64,000 nucleotides of DNA, taken from assembly GCF_002838065.1 (NCBI RefSeq), contig NZ_PIZU01000016.1, positions 1 through 64,000 on the forward strand, written 5' to 3'. Numbering within the stretch: position 1 is the stretch's first letter; each line of letters opens with the position of its first letter. This document shows positions 39,656-47,866 of this stretch, one piece after another. The notes beneath the pieces are model-generated. The model ran no database searches. It saw nothing but the letters and a program-made list of their open reading frames with translations, and was not told the DNA's origin. Origin of the DNA: Mycobacterium hubeiense. GTDB taxonomy: Bacteria; Actinomycetota; Actinomycetes; Mycobacteriales; Mycobacteriaceae. The position numbers were made by a program, and so were the translations under genes.

Positions 39656-40956
39656 CCCACCGCGGCGGGCGCCTCGACGCCTGATTTCAGCGGGCGCGCC
39701 GCGGTTTCGCGCATCGTGAGGACGGTCGCGAGTGAGACCAGCGCCGCGGCCGTCACGTAGAACGCCGGGGCCAGGTTGTTGCCGGTGCTGCCGGTGAGCC
39801 AGGTGACGACGTAGGGCGTGGTGCCGCCGAATCCGGCGACGGCGATGTTGTAGCCGATGGAGAAGCCGCTGTAGCGCACCCGGGTGGTGAACAGCTCGAC
39901 GCCCGCGGCCACCGCGGTGGACACGAAGACGGCCTCGATGACGGCCAATGCGCAGTGGGCAGTGATCGCGGCGGCCAGGGATCCCGAATTGAGCAGCAAG
40001 AACAGCGGATACGCGAAGACGGCGAAGCCAAGCGCGCCCGCGATGAGCAATGGCCGTCGGCCTACCCGATCTGACAACGCGGCGAGCGGCAGGATGAGCA
40101 CGAGCGCGACCAAGCTGGCCAGCGTGATGGAGGCGAACGCGGCGGTCTTGCTGAAATGCAGAGTCTTGATGAAGTACGTCGGCAGGTAGGTGAAGACCAT
40201 GTAGTAGCCGACGTTGAAGATGATCATCATCCCGATGACCTGCAGAATCGGCAGCCGGGCGGTGCGCGCCGCCTCCCGCAACGGCGACTCGGCGACGGTG
40301 TGGGTCTGGCTAAGTTCTGCGAAGGCCGGGGTGTCGTCGAGGCGCAATCGGATGTAGAGGCCGACGATGCCCAGCGGCCCGGCGAGCAGGAACGGGATGC
40401 GCCAGCCGTAGCTGTCCATCGCCTCCGCGGGCAGCAGCGTCTGCAGCACGGTGACCGTCACCGAGCCGAGCAGGAATCCGAGCACGCCGGACCACACCAT
40501 GAAGGTGACGATCATCCCGCGACGCTCATCCGACGAGTACTCCGCGAGATACACTGCGCCGCCACCGTATTCGCCGCCGGCCGAGAATCCCTGCAGGCAT
40601 CGCAGGATGAGCAGCAGCAGGGGCGCCGCCACGCCGATCGCCTCATAAGTCGGTAGCAGTCCGATGCCCAATGTGGCAGCCGACATCAGCAGGATGACGA
40701 TGGCCAGCACGCGTTGCCGGCCGATCCGGTCGCCCAGTGGGCCGAAGACGAATCCGCCCAGCGGCCGCGTGAAGAAGGCGGCGGCGAAGATCGCGAAGGT
40801 GTTGAGCAACGCGGCCGTCTCGTTGCCGGACGGGAAGAAGTTCGCGGCGATGAAGGTGGCCAGGAAGCCGTAGATGGCGAAGTCAAACCACTCCACGGCG
40901 TTCCCGATGGACGCGCCGGTGATGACCTTGCGAACAGTGGACGCGCTGGGCTGCAC
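39652..40956 (-). CDS. MFS transporter of the MHS (metabolite:H+ symporter) family
   Basis: 434 residues with twelve membrane segments. The start [23 protein letters not shown] and [21 protein letters not shown] (loop 2-3 motif) are the MHS hallmarks shared by ProP, KgtP and Shi[20 protein letters not shown] is the helix 4-5 region of that family. It should import an organic acid, betaine or amino compound with protons. It follows PucR on the same strand by 42 bases, and is near mmsA and the aminotransferase, so it may import their substrate. Confidence 0.85.
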   Translation of the reverse strand: MQPSASTVRKVITGASIGNAVEWFDFAIYGFLATFIAANFFPSGNETAALLNTFAIFAAAFFTRPLGGFVFGPLGDRIGRQRVLAIVILLMSAATLGIGLLPTYEAIGVAAPLLLLILRCLQGFSAGGEYGGGAVYLAEYSSDERRGMIVTFMVWSGVLGFLLGSVTVTVLQTLLPAEAMDSYGWRIPFLLAGPLGIVGLYIRLRLDDTPAFAELSQTHTVAESPLREAARTARLPILQVIGMMIIFNVGYYMVFTYLPTYFIKTLHFSKTAAFASITLASLVALVLILPLAALSDRVGRRPLLIAGALGFAVFAYPLFLLLNSGSLAAAITAHCALAVIEAVFVSTAVAAGVELFTTRVRYSGFSIGYNIAVAGFGGTTPYVVTWLTGSTGNNLAPAFYVTAAALVSLATVLTMRETAARPLKSGVEAPAAVG

Positions 40957-40998
40957 CGCTACACATTAAATCAAGTGACTGACTTACTGAAGGTGCTT

Positions 40999-42576
40999 CT
41001 AGACCGACGTCTTGGCGTCGAGCACGAGCAGCGCCGCATGCAGCGACGTCAGCGATTCCCCGTCGTCGAGGTCGACGCCCAACAGCTTTTGAATATCGGC
41101 CAGCCGCTGATAGAGCGCCGGCCTGCTGATGTGCAGCCGCTGCGCCACTGCCGATTTGTTGCCGGGCTTCTGCAGATAGGCCCGCAGCACTTCGAGGTTG
41201 TTCTGCCCGCTGCGCAGATCCTCCGCCAACAGCGCCTTCAACTCGGTCTCGGCGAAATTCTGCACTCGCGGATCGTCACGCAGCAGTGCGAGCAACCCGC
41301 GCAGCCGCACATCGGCGGCGCGATAGTACGCCCGCTGATCGTCGGGCATCGACATGGCGACCTCGGCGACGTGGGCCGCTTCACCGAGACCGCGGACGGC
41401 ATCGGTGATGAGCTGAGCGCTCGACCCGACTCCGACGACCACTCTGCGCGCCGCGACGCCACGGCGCACTTCGTGTCCGATCGCCTCGCCCAGTTCATCG
41501 AGCGTCCCTCGGCGGGCGTTGAGGGCCAGCACCACACCAACTTCACCGTCCTGCCGCGCGGAGAACAGCCCGCTGTGCCCCAGGCTTTTCACCGCATGCA
41601 CGACAGCGTCGAGGATCGCCACGTTGCGACGTTGCGCCGCAACAGGATCCAGACGCGGGCGTGCTGCGCTCACCGCCACCACCGCGGGGTGGTACGTCGC
41701 CGCCGGCCGCAGACCCAGCGCGTGCGCGCGCACGGCCGCGTCGCGCTCATCGGTGATCCGCCCGCGCATAATGTCGTCGACCAGCCCGCTGTGCGCCTGG
41801 TGTTCCAGGCCCGAGCGGCCCTGCTCGGCCATCCGGTTCATGGCGAGGGCCTGAGAAGCCCGCTCCAGCACCATCTTTGACCGCTGCACATGCGCCGGCG
41901 GTTGGGGGACGATGAGGCGTCCCCACTGCTCGCCGCGCGGGCCGACATCGGCCACCAGCCAATCGTCGTGGGTCAGCCGCGACCGGCGCTCCCAGTCCCG
42001 CAGCACCACCGCGGTCGAGCCGCCCGCCGCCGAGACCGCCAGCACTTGATGCGCGAGATCTTCCAGAACCACGGGTTCGTCGAGTATCTGCGCCGCGGCG
42101 GCGACGATGTCGGCCAGCGACGCCCGCATCATGCTCAGCTCGGTGAACTTCTCGTGCACCCGTCTCGCGAAGGCGACCTCCTCGTACTGGTCGGCCACGA
42201 TCATCCGGTGCACGGCTTCGGTGACTTCGACGAACTTGATCTCGCGATGCAACGCGATCAGGGGCAGCTCCAGCGAGGTCGCCAGTTGCCCGACGGCGCT
42301 GGGCACCTCGGTCATGTGTGTGCCGAGCTCGACGACGACGCCGGCCGCACCCGCCTCGAGCAGTCCCCGCAGAAACCGCTCGGGGTCGCTGTGCAGCGCG
42401 GCGCCGGTGGTCAACACAAGCTCGCCGCCCTGAAGCACCTTGGACAGGTCAGGCAAGTCGCCGACGTGCACCCAGCGCACCGGCCGATCAAGGTTGGCAG
42501 CGCTGATGACCTGCGGGTTTCCTCGCTGCACAACCGGCATACCGACGACGTCGGCGACCGAAGGGATCACCGACAT
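40999..42576 (-). CDS. PucR-family transcriptional regulator
   Basis: 525 residues. N-terminal PucR domain (SVADVVGMPVVQRGNPQVIS, then VRWVHVGDLPDLSKVLQGGELVLTTG) about 1-130. A GGDEF-like CdaR middle region follows at about 280-400. The C-terminal PucR HTH ends the protein: LRAYLQKPGNKSAVAQRLHISRPALYQRLADIQKLLGVDL. PucR proteins control purine, amino acid or amine catabolism and are often activators of adjacent genes. It is divergent from mmsA, whose promoter region holds a matching inverted repeat. Confidence 0.9.
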   Translation of the reverse strand: MSVIPSVADVVGMPVVQRGNPQVISAANLDRPVRWVHVGDLPDLSKVLQGGELVLTTGAALHSDPERFLRGLLEAGAAGVVVELGTHMTEVPSAVGQLATSLELPLIALHREIKFVEVTEAVHRMIVADQYEEVAFARRVHEKFTELSMMRASLADIVAAAAQILDEPVVLEDLAHQVLAVSAAGGSTAVVLRDWERRSRLTHDDWLVADVGPRGEQWGRLIVPQPPAHVQRSKMVLERASQALAMNRMAEQGRSGLEHQAHSGLVDDIMRGRITDERDAAVRAHALGLRPAATYHPAVVAVSAARPRLDPVAAQRRNVAILDAVVHAVKSLGHSGLFSARQDGEVGVVLALNARRGTLDELGEAIGHEVRRGVAARRVVVGVGSSAQLITDAVRGLGEAAHVAEVAMSMPDDQRAYYRAADVRLRGLLALLRDDPRVQNFAETELKALLAEDLRSGQNNLEVLRAYLQKPGNKSAVAQRLHISRPALYQRLADIQKLLGVDLDDGESLTSLHAALLVLDAKTSV

Positions 42577-42578
42577 AG

Positions 42579-42606
42579 TGTAAGCCGAAGCTGCGTATTG
42601 CTTACA
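42579..42606. promoter_or_regulatory. Inverted repeat in pucR–mmsA divergent region
   Basis: TGTAAGC (42579-42585) and GCTTACA (42600-42606) form a perfect 7+7 inverted repeat separated by 14 bases. It lies three bases upstream of the PucR start and about 75 bases before the mmsA start. Suits PucR binding and autoregulation. The shared 106-base region has no other visible signal. Confidence 0.5.
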
Positions 42607-42682
42607 GTCTGCAGGCCTGAAACGACCGCAGCAGCGCGCACAGTAATGAGGACCCGATTCCGATCGCCAGGAGAGTCCTCAC

Positions 42683-44176
42683 ATGACCGACGTTCTTCAG
42701 CACTGGTGTGACGGCAAGACCTACGCCGGCACGTCCACCGCCACCCTGCCCGTGACCAACCCCGCGACGGGCGTGGTGACCAAGCAGGTGGCGGCGGCCA
42801 ACGTCGAGGATGCCCGCCACGTGATCGATGCCGCCGCCGCGGCGTTCCCGGCCTGGCGTGACACCTCGCTGACCAAGCGCGTGCAGGTGCTGTTTGCGTT
42901 TCGCGAGCTGCTCAACGCCCGCAAGGAGGAGCTGGCCGCGATCATCACCGCCGAGCACGGCAAGGTGCTTTCCGATGCGCTCGGCGAGGTGACTCGCGGG
43001 CAGGAGGTCGTCGAATTCGCCTGCGGGATACCGCATCTGCTCAAGGGTGGGATGACCGAGAACGCGTCGACCAACGTCGACGTCGCCTCCATCCGCCAGC
43101 CGTTGGGCCCGGTCGGCATCATCTCCCCGTTCAACTTTCCGGCCATGGTGCCGATGTGGTTCTTCCCCATCGCGATCGCCGCCGGCAACACCGTCGTCGT
43201 CAAGCCCTCGGAGAAGGATCCGTCAGCGGCCAACTGGATCGCCGAACTGTGGGCCGAGGCCGGGCTGCCGGCCGGCGTGTTCAACGTGCTGCACGGCGAC
43301 AAGACCGCCGTCGACGAACTGCTGACCAACCCGAAGATCAAGGCCGTGTCGTTCGTCGGATCAACACCCATCGCCCAGTACGTGTACGCCACGGCCACCG
43401 CGCGCGGTAAGCGCGTCCAGGCGCTCGGCGGCGCCAAGAACCACGCGGTGATCCTGCCCGACGCCGATCTCGACCTGGCCGCCGACGCGATGGTCAACGC
43501 CGGCTTCGGTTCGGCCGGCGAACGCTGCATGGCCATCTCCGCGGCCGTCGCCGTCGGGCCGATCGCCGACGACCTGGTCGCCAAGATCGCCGAACGCGCC
43601 GCGGGCATCACCACCGGCGACGGCACCCGCGGCGCCGACATGGGCCCGCTGGTCACCAAGGCCCACCGCGACAAGGTCGCCTCCTACATCGACGCCGGCG
43701 AAGCCGAGGGAGCCAAGATCGTCGTCGACGGCCGCAACGTCAGCGTGGACGGCGCCGACGACGGATTCTGGCTCGGCCCAACGCTTATCGACCACGTGAC
43801 TCCCGAGATGAGTGTCTACACCGACGAGATCTTCGGCCCGGTGCTCTCGGTCGTTCGCGTCGAAACCTACGACGAGGCGCTGGCGTTGATCAACGCCAAC
43901 CCGTACGGCAACGGCACTGCGATCTTCACCAACGACGGCGGCGCCGCGCGGCGCTTCCAGAACGAGGTCGAGGTCGGCATGGTCGGCATCAACGTGCCCA
44001 TCCCGGTGCCGATGGCCTACTACAGCTTCGGCGGCTGGAAGAACTCCCTGTTTGGCGACACCCACGCGCACGGCACCGAAGGGGTGCACTTCTTCACCCG
44101 CGCCAAGGTCGTCACCACCAAGTGGCTGGATCCGTCGCATGGCGGCATCAACCTCGGCTTCCCGCAAAACTACTGA
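42683..44176 (+). CDS. mmsA: Methylmalonate-semialdehyde dehydrogenase MmsA
   Basis: 497 residues; start follows CAGGAG. The aldehyde dehydrogenase nucleophile Cys282 is in FGSAGERCMAISAAV. The family-specific IISPFNFPAMVPMWFFPIAIA and PSEKDPSAANWIAELW, and the end FFTRAKVVTTKWLDPSHGGINLGFP, fit the CoA-acylating MmsA/IolA group. It turns methylmalonate or malonate semialdehyde plus CoA and NAD into propionyl-CoA or acetyl-CoA. With the aminotransferase 12 bases downstream it can break down beta-alanine or 3-aminoisobutyrate. Confidence 0.93.
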   Translation: MTDVLQHWCDGKTYAGTSTATLPVTNPATGVVTKQVAAANVEDARHVIDAAAAAFPAWRDTSLTKRVQVLFAFRELLNARKEELAAIITAEHGKVLSDALGEVTRGQEVVEFACGIPHLLKGGMTENASTNVDVASIRQPLGPVGIISPFNFPAMVPMWFFPIAIAAGNTVVVKPSEKDPSAANWIAELWAEAGLPAGVFNVLHGDKTAVDELLTNPKIKAVSFVGSTPIAQYVYATATARGKRVQALGGAKNHAVILPDADLDLAADAMVNAGFGSAGERCMAISAAVAVGPIADDLVAKIAERAAGITTGDGTRGADMGPLVTKAHRDKVASYIDAGEAEGAKIVVDGRNVSVDGADDGFWLGPTLIDHVTPEMSVYTDEIFGPVLSVVRVETYDEALALINANPYGNGTAIFTNDGGAARRFQNEVEVGMVGINVPIPVPMAYYSFGGWKNSLFGDTHAHGTEGVHFFTRAKVVTTKWLDPSHGGINLGFPQNY

Positions 44177-44188
44177 GAGACAACGACT

Positions 44189-45565
44189 ATGACACCGCTT
44201 GTGGAATCCTATGTGCTCCCGAACGGGTTGTCGGCGGAGCGGGCCAGGGCTGAAGCCGCGCGCGCGTATGCATTGGATCGCGCGCATGTGTTCCACTCGT
44301 GGTCGGCTCAGGCGGAAATCACGCCGATGACGATCGTCGCCGCCCAGGGCTCATATGTGTGGGACGGCGACGGCAACCGGCTGCTGGACTTCTCGTCGCA
44401 GTTGGTCAACACCAACATCGGACATCAGCATCCGAAAGTCGTTGCCGCCATTGCCGACCAAGCTGCGAAACTGTGCACGATCGCGCCGCAGCACGCGAAC
44501 GCCGCCCGCTCCGAGGCGGCCCGGCTGATCGCCGAGCGCACTCCCGGTGACCTGAACAAGATATTCTTCACCAACGGTGGCGCCGACGCGATCGAACATG
44601 CCGTCCGCATGGCGCGCCTGCACACCGGCCGCTACAAGGTGCTTGCCCGCTATCGCTCCTACCACGGCGGCACCGACACCGCGATCAACCTGACGGGGGA
44701 TCCGCGCCGCTGGCCCAACGACTACGGCAACAGCGGAGTGGTGCACTTTTTCGGACCGTTCCTGTACCGCACACAGTTTCACGCGACCACCGAGGCCGAG
44801 GAAACGTCAAGGGCCCTCACTCATTTGGAGGATGTGATCCGGCTCGAAGGACCGTCGACCATCGCGGCGATTGTGCTGGAGTCGATTCCGGGCACGGCCG
44901 GCATCATGGTGCCGCCGCCGGGCTACCTGGCCGGTGTGCGCGAGCTGTGCGACCGCCACGGCATCGTGTTCATCGCCGACGAGGTCATGGCCGGGTTTGG
45001 CCGGTCCGGAAAGTGGTTCGCCGTCGACCATTTCGACGTCACACCGGACCTGCTCACATTCGCCAAGGGAGTCAATTCCGGTTATGTGCCACTCGGTGGG
45101 GTGGCGATCAGCCCCGCCATCGCGGACACCTTCGCGCACCGCGCCTATCCCGGTGGCTTGACGTATTCCGGTCACCCGCTGGCGACCGCGGCGGCGGTGG
45201 CGACCATCAATGCGATGGACGACGAAGGCATCGTCGACAACGCGGCGCGCATCGGCAACGACGTCATCGGTCCATGCCTGCGGGACATCGCCTCGCGGCA
45301 CCCCGCTGTCGGCGAGGTGCGCGGCACCGGCGTGTTCTGGGCCGTCGAACTGGTCAAGGATCGCGCGACCCGTGAACCGTTGGCGCCGTACGGCGGGTCG
45401 AGTCCCGAGATGAACGCATTGATCGCGGCCTGCAAGGAGCGCGGGCTGCTGCCCTTCGCGAACTTCAACCGAATCCACGTCGTGCCGCCCTGCACTGTCA
45501 CCGACGAAGAAGCGCGCGAGGGCCTGGCGATCCTCGATGATGCGCTGAGCGCTACCGGGCTCTGA
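44189..45565 (+). CDS. Class III omega-aminotransferase
   Basis: 458 residues. PLP lysine is Lys293 in DLLTFAKGVNSGYVPLGG. FIADEVMAGFGRSGKWFAVDH carries the Asp that pairs with the PLP ring, and FFTNGGADAIEHAVRMARL the phosphate loop. The group includes beta-alanine:pyruvate and 4-aminobutyrate aminotransferases. The product semialdehyde would be the substrate of the MmsA protein encoded just upstream. It is convergent with the DUF309 gene and overlaps it by 14 bases. Confidence 0.9.
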   Translation: MTPLVESYVLPNGLSAERARAEAARAYALDRAHVFHSWSAQAEITPMTIVAAQGSYVWDGDGNRLLDFSSQLVNTNIGHQHPKVVAAIADQAAKLCTIAPQHANAARSEAARLIAERTPGDLNKIFFTNGGADAIEHAVRMARLHTGRYKVLARYRSYHGGTDTAINLTGDPRRWPNDYGNSGVVHFFGPFLYRTQFHATTEAEETSRALTHLEDVIRLEGPSTIAAIVLESIPGTAGIMVPPPGYLAGVRELCDRHGIVFIADEVMAGFGRSGKWFAVDHFDVTPDLLTFAKGVNSGYVPLGGVAISPAIADTFAHRAYPGGLTYSGHPLATAAAVATINAMDDEGIVDNAARIGNDVIGPCLRDIASRHPAVGEVRGTGVFWAVELVKDRATREPLAPYGGSSPEMNALIAACKERGLLPFANFNRIHVVPPCTVTDEEAREGLAILDDALSATGL

Positions 45566-46022
45566 CGAGACTGGGCCGCAGGCGGTCCGGCGTCGTTTCC
45601 ACGCCGGCTTCGAGGTCGGCGATCAGTCGCTCGGCGTAGTCGATCAGGCCGGCGGTGTCGATCCCATACGGCGCCGGCCCGTCCAGCTGAGCCGAGCCGC
45701 GGCGCAGCAGCGTGATCGCACCGGGGATATTGCCCCGCTGCACATGGGTGATGCCGACCGCGAGCTGCGCAAGGCCCTGCCACAGCGGACGTTCGGTGTC
45801 GGGGCCGTTCTTCCACGCCGCCTCGAGCACCTCGTGGGCATTGAACGCCAGCCCGCGATCGAGCAGATCCTGTGCGTACGTCAGCGTCTCCGCCGGCGTC
45901 AGCTCCAGATCATCTGGAATGCGCGGCACGCCCTCGCTGCCCTGCGGCAAGGGCCTGCCCAGCGCGTCGCGGGGTCGAGCGCTGCGGGGTCGACCGGCCT
46001 CGTCACGATCACGGTCCGCCAT
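45552..46022 (-). CDS. DUF309 protein
   Basis: 156 residues, helical. The DUF309 signature FNAHEVLEAAWKNGPDTERPLWQGLAQLAVGITHVQRGN, in parts, lies at about 65-105. The family is small and of unknown role, possibly protein-binding. The N-terminal third is polar and Arg-rich. It lies 15 bases after the small membrane protein gene on the same strand and may belong to the same operon. Confidence 0.8.
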   Translation of the reverse strand: MADRDRDEAGRPRSARPRDALGRPLPQGSEGVPRIPDDLELTPAETLTYAQDLLDRGLAFNAHEVLEAAWKNGPDTERPLWQGLAQLAVGITHVQRGNIPGAITLLRRGSAQLDGPAPYGIDTAGLIDYAERLIADLEAGVETTPDRLRPSLVRAR

Positions 46023-46037
46023 ATGTTCATCATGCGG

Positions 46038-46301
46038 CTAGCCGGGTACGGGACACAGGGCGGGCGCGAACAGCAGCACCGGCCACAGCACGATTGTCTC
46101 GCCCAGGGCGATCAAGTTGGCGCCCGCGGGCAATTGGACCTGCAGCTGGGTTTCGATCGCCCGGATGTGTTCGGGGTGGAAGAACGCGACCGTCATGCCG
46201 ATGACGAGATACGGGACGGCGAGCCACATCGCGGTCTCGATCATCGTCTCGACGCTCACCTTGTGGCCGAGGATGCGACGGACCCACTGCTTCACGTGCA
46301 C
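46038..46301 (-). CDS. Small membrane protein, paralogue B next to MpaB-type gene
   Basis: 87 residues with two hydrophobic helices, one at about 22-42 (AMWLAVPYLVIGMTVAFF) and one at about 63-82 (ALGETIVLWPVLLFAPAL). It is clearly related to the 74-residue protein at 47175-47399: both have AVPYLxIG, an H-x-E-H/E-H loop and a closing WPVLLF. It begins 4 bases after the stop of the MpaB-like gene. The pair may form a membrane scaffold for the oxygenase. Function unknown. Confidence 0.65.
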   Translation of the reverse strand: MHVKQWVRRILGHKVSVETMIETAMWLAVPYLVIGMTVAFFHPEHIRAIETQLQVQLPAGANLIALGETIVLWPVLLFAPALCPVPG

Positions 46302-46305
46302 TCGC

Positions 46306-47178
46306 TCAGATCAGTGCGCGGTGAGCCCGCACCCGTCGGCGCACATCGGCCAACAAGATATAGCTGCCGCCCTGGCGGATGAACGGTGGCAAGAATCGGT
46401 TGACGAACGCCACGAGAAGAAACAGCCATTCGAAGAGCCGCTGCTGTCCGCTGCCCCACGACATGCCCATCGCGTCACGGAACACCGGCGCCAAGAACCC
46501 CGCGGTGAGGAACTTCAACAGCGGCCGAAATGGCAAGCGCAGCAACGGGTTGATCATCTTCAGATTCACCAGGTCGAGCAGATAGCGGCGCACGGTGTCG
46601 TCGATGGTCACCCGTTGGCAGGCCGTCGTCCAGTACGCGTCGAAATCCGCACGGGTGGGTGGCCACTGGTCTTCGGTGACCTGCAGCGTGGTGCCCAACG
46701 GCCACGCCGAGCGGTAGAACTGCTCGGCCTGTTCGGCCGTCATCGCGCCGCGCAGCAACTGGTAGGTGTCCTCCAGGCCCACGAAAAGGCACGCGGCAAC
46801 CCACATCTGCAGCTCGCGGTCGAATGCGTTGTAGCTCACCGGACTTCCAGGGGTGGACTTCACGTGGCGGTGCGCGCCGTCGACCGCCTCGCGGAAGGCA
46901 GCGCGGTCCTCATCTGTCCCCAACACCGCGACGGCCAAATACTGGAAGGTGGTGCGGGCGCGCTTCCACGGGCGTTTGAGCAGATTGCCGGAGTCCACCT
47001 TGCTTTCGACTACGCCGTAGCCGACCTCGGGCCAGGACAGTTGCATGATCACGTTGGCCGCGCCGGCCGCGAACGACCAGAAATCCATCGCCTCGGCCGC
47101 GGAGACGTCGCCGCTGTCCCAGCGCGCGGTGCGCCGCTTGACCGCGATGCGGCAGTCGGCGGTCGAGAGCCGCCTCAT
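46306..47178 (-). CDS. MpaB/DUF2236-type oxygenase (latex-clearing-protein fold)
   Basis: About 290 residues from ATG 47178, overlapping the upstream gene by 4 bases. The DUF2236 region has AAGAANVIMQLSWPEVGYGVVES, VDGAHRHVKSTPGSPVSYNAFD, and DRELQMWVAACLFVGL near 125. Relatives include the Lcp rubber oxygenase and fungal MpaB, which bind heme or metal through His residues. The C-terminal part is hydrophobic (LFEWLFLLVAFVNRFLPPFI), suggesting membrane association. It sits between two paralogous two-helix membrane proteins in one operon. Confidence 0.8.
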   Translation of the reverse strand: MRRLSTADCRIAVKRRTARWDSGDVSAAEAMDFWSFAAGAANVIMQLSWPEVGYGVVESKVDSGNLLKRPWKRARTTFQYLAVAVLGTDEDRAAFREAVDGAHRHVKSTPGSPVSYNAFDRELQMWVAACLFVGLEDTYQLLRGAMTAEQAEQFYRSAWPLGTTLQVTEDQWPPTRADFDAYWTTACQRVTIDDTVRRYLLDLVNLKMINPLLRLPFRPLLKFLTAGFLAPVFRDAMGMSWGSGQQRLFEWLFLLVAFVNRFLPPFIRQGGSYILLADVRRRVRAHRALI

Positions 47179-47399
47179 GTCATGCACACGTTCGAGAACA
47201 ACAGCACGGGCCACGACGCGACGGAGCCCAGGAAGGACACCACCAGGTCGAGCCCCTGCAACTCGGAGAGATGCTCGGTGTGGGTGCCGGCCCAGATCAC
47301 GCCGATGAACAGGTACGGGACTGCGAGGATCACGGCCGTGCCGATCCACTCGGCGATCGTCATCTCGTAGGTCAGGATCTTCCGTACTGCGGTGAGCAC
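47175..47399 (-). CDS. Small membrane protein, paralogue A next to MpaB-type gene
   Basis: 74 residues, two hydrophobic helices (TAVILAVPYLFIGVIWAG and LVVSFLGSVASWPVLLFSNV). Paralogue of the protein at 46038-46301. The N-terminal amphipathic stretch LTAVRKILTYEMTIAEWIG is shared in outline. It opens the leftward operon and overlaps the MpaB-like gene by 4 bases, so the two are translated together. Confidence 0.65.
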   Translation of the reverse strand: MLTAVRKILTYEMTIAEWIGTAVILAVPYLFIGVIWAGTHTEHLSELQGLDLVVSFLGSVASWPVLLFSNVCMT

Positions 47400-47478
47400 G
47401 CCAATATGTTAATGGTGATTCTCGGTCGATATGGGCTTTTGAGGCTTCTCGTGCCGGTTCTGTGCATATGTCCCCGAT

Positions 47479-47519
47479 GCGCGTCAGCACAAGTTGACGC
47501 GCGCCAGACGGCTTGTGCT
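47479..47519. repeat. Two overlapping, mutually exclusive inverted repeats
   Basis: First pair: GCGCGTCA (47479-47486) and TGACGCGC (47495-47502). Second pair: AGCACAAG (47486-47493) and CTTGTGCT (47512-47519). All arms are perfect 8-mers. The left arm of the second pair lies in the loop of the first, so an RNA could form one hairpin or the other. It is in the 320-base gap 47400-47719, about 200 bases before the 48-codon gene and 80 bases before the leftward operon. An attenuator, or two operators, are both possible. A short weak rightward frame (47494-47703) crosses the gap; I do not call it a gene. Confidence 0.5.
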
Positions 47520-47719
47520 TGCCGAGAGGTGCGGGCAAATCGTCCCCAGCACATTGCCGGCCGTCGACGCGGCCCCGCCCGCCGACGGGGTCGCACCCCG
47601 CCGCGAATGGCCGGATACTGTTTCGCAGCGGTGGCGGGAGTACGGGCAGGTGTGGTCCTCCGTCACCGGGGCCTTGCCGCTGAGCACCGTCAACGAAACC
47701 TAACTGGGAGCGTTCACGC

Positions 47720-47866
47720 ATGACCGAACTAATCTACGTGTCCCGACTGCTCACCGATCGGGCCTTGGAACACACACGCTCGCTTGGCATTCCGACCCCA
47801 GTTGGGCAGGAACAGCCGCCGGCCCGGGCCGAACTCGATACCGGCATCGCCACCCCGGTCCAGTGA
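47720..47866 (+). CDS. Possible 48-residue protein coupled to glycerate kinase
   Basis: ATG 47720 follows GGGAG at nine bases. The frame (MTELIYVSRLLTDRALEH at the start) ends at TGA 47864-47866, which overlaps the glycerate kinase GTG by 4 bases. No signal or membrane helix; Pro-rich middle. It could be a leader peptide whose translation controls the kinase, or the tail of a decayed gene. No family recognised. Confidence 0.4.
   Translation: MTELIYVSRLLTDRALEHTRSLGIPTPVGQEQPPARAELDTGIATPVQ

Noticed and set aside
40714..41880. 388-codon rightward frame over the MHS transporter and PucR genes
   Set aside because: Spans two well-supported leftward genes and their gap; no recognisable domain.
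46117..47370. 417-codon rightward frame over the MpaB operon
   Set aside because: Opposite to three overlapping leftward genes with clear membrane and family patterns.
47494..47703. 69-codon rightward frame in the gap before the 48-codon gene
   Set aside because: Starts at a TTG inside the hairpin region with no ribosome site and has no recognisable pattern; mentioned only as gap content.
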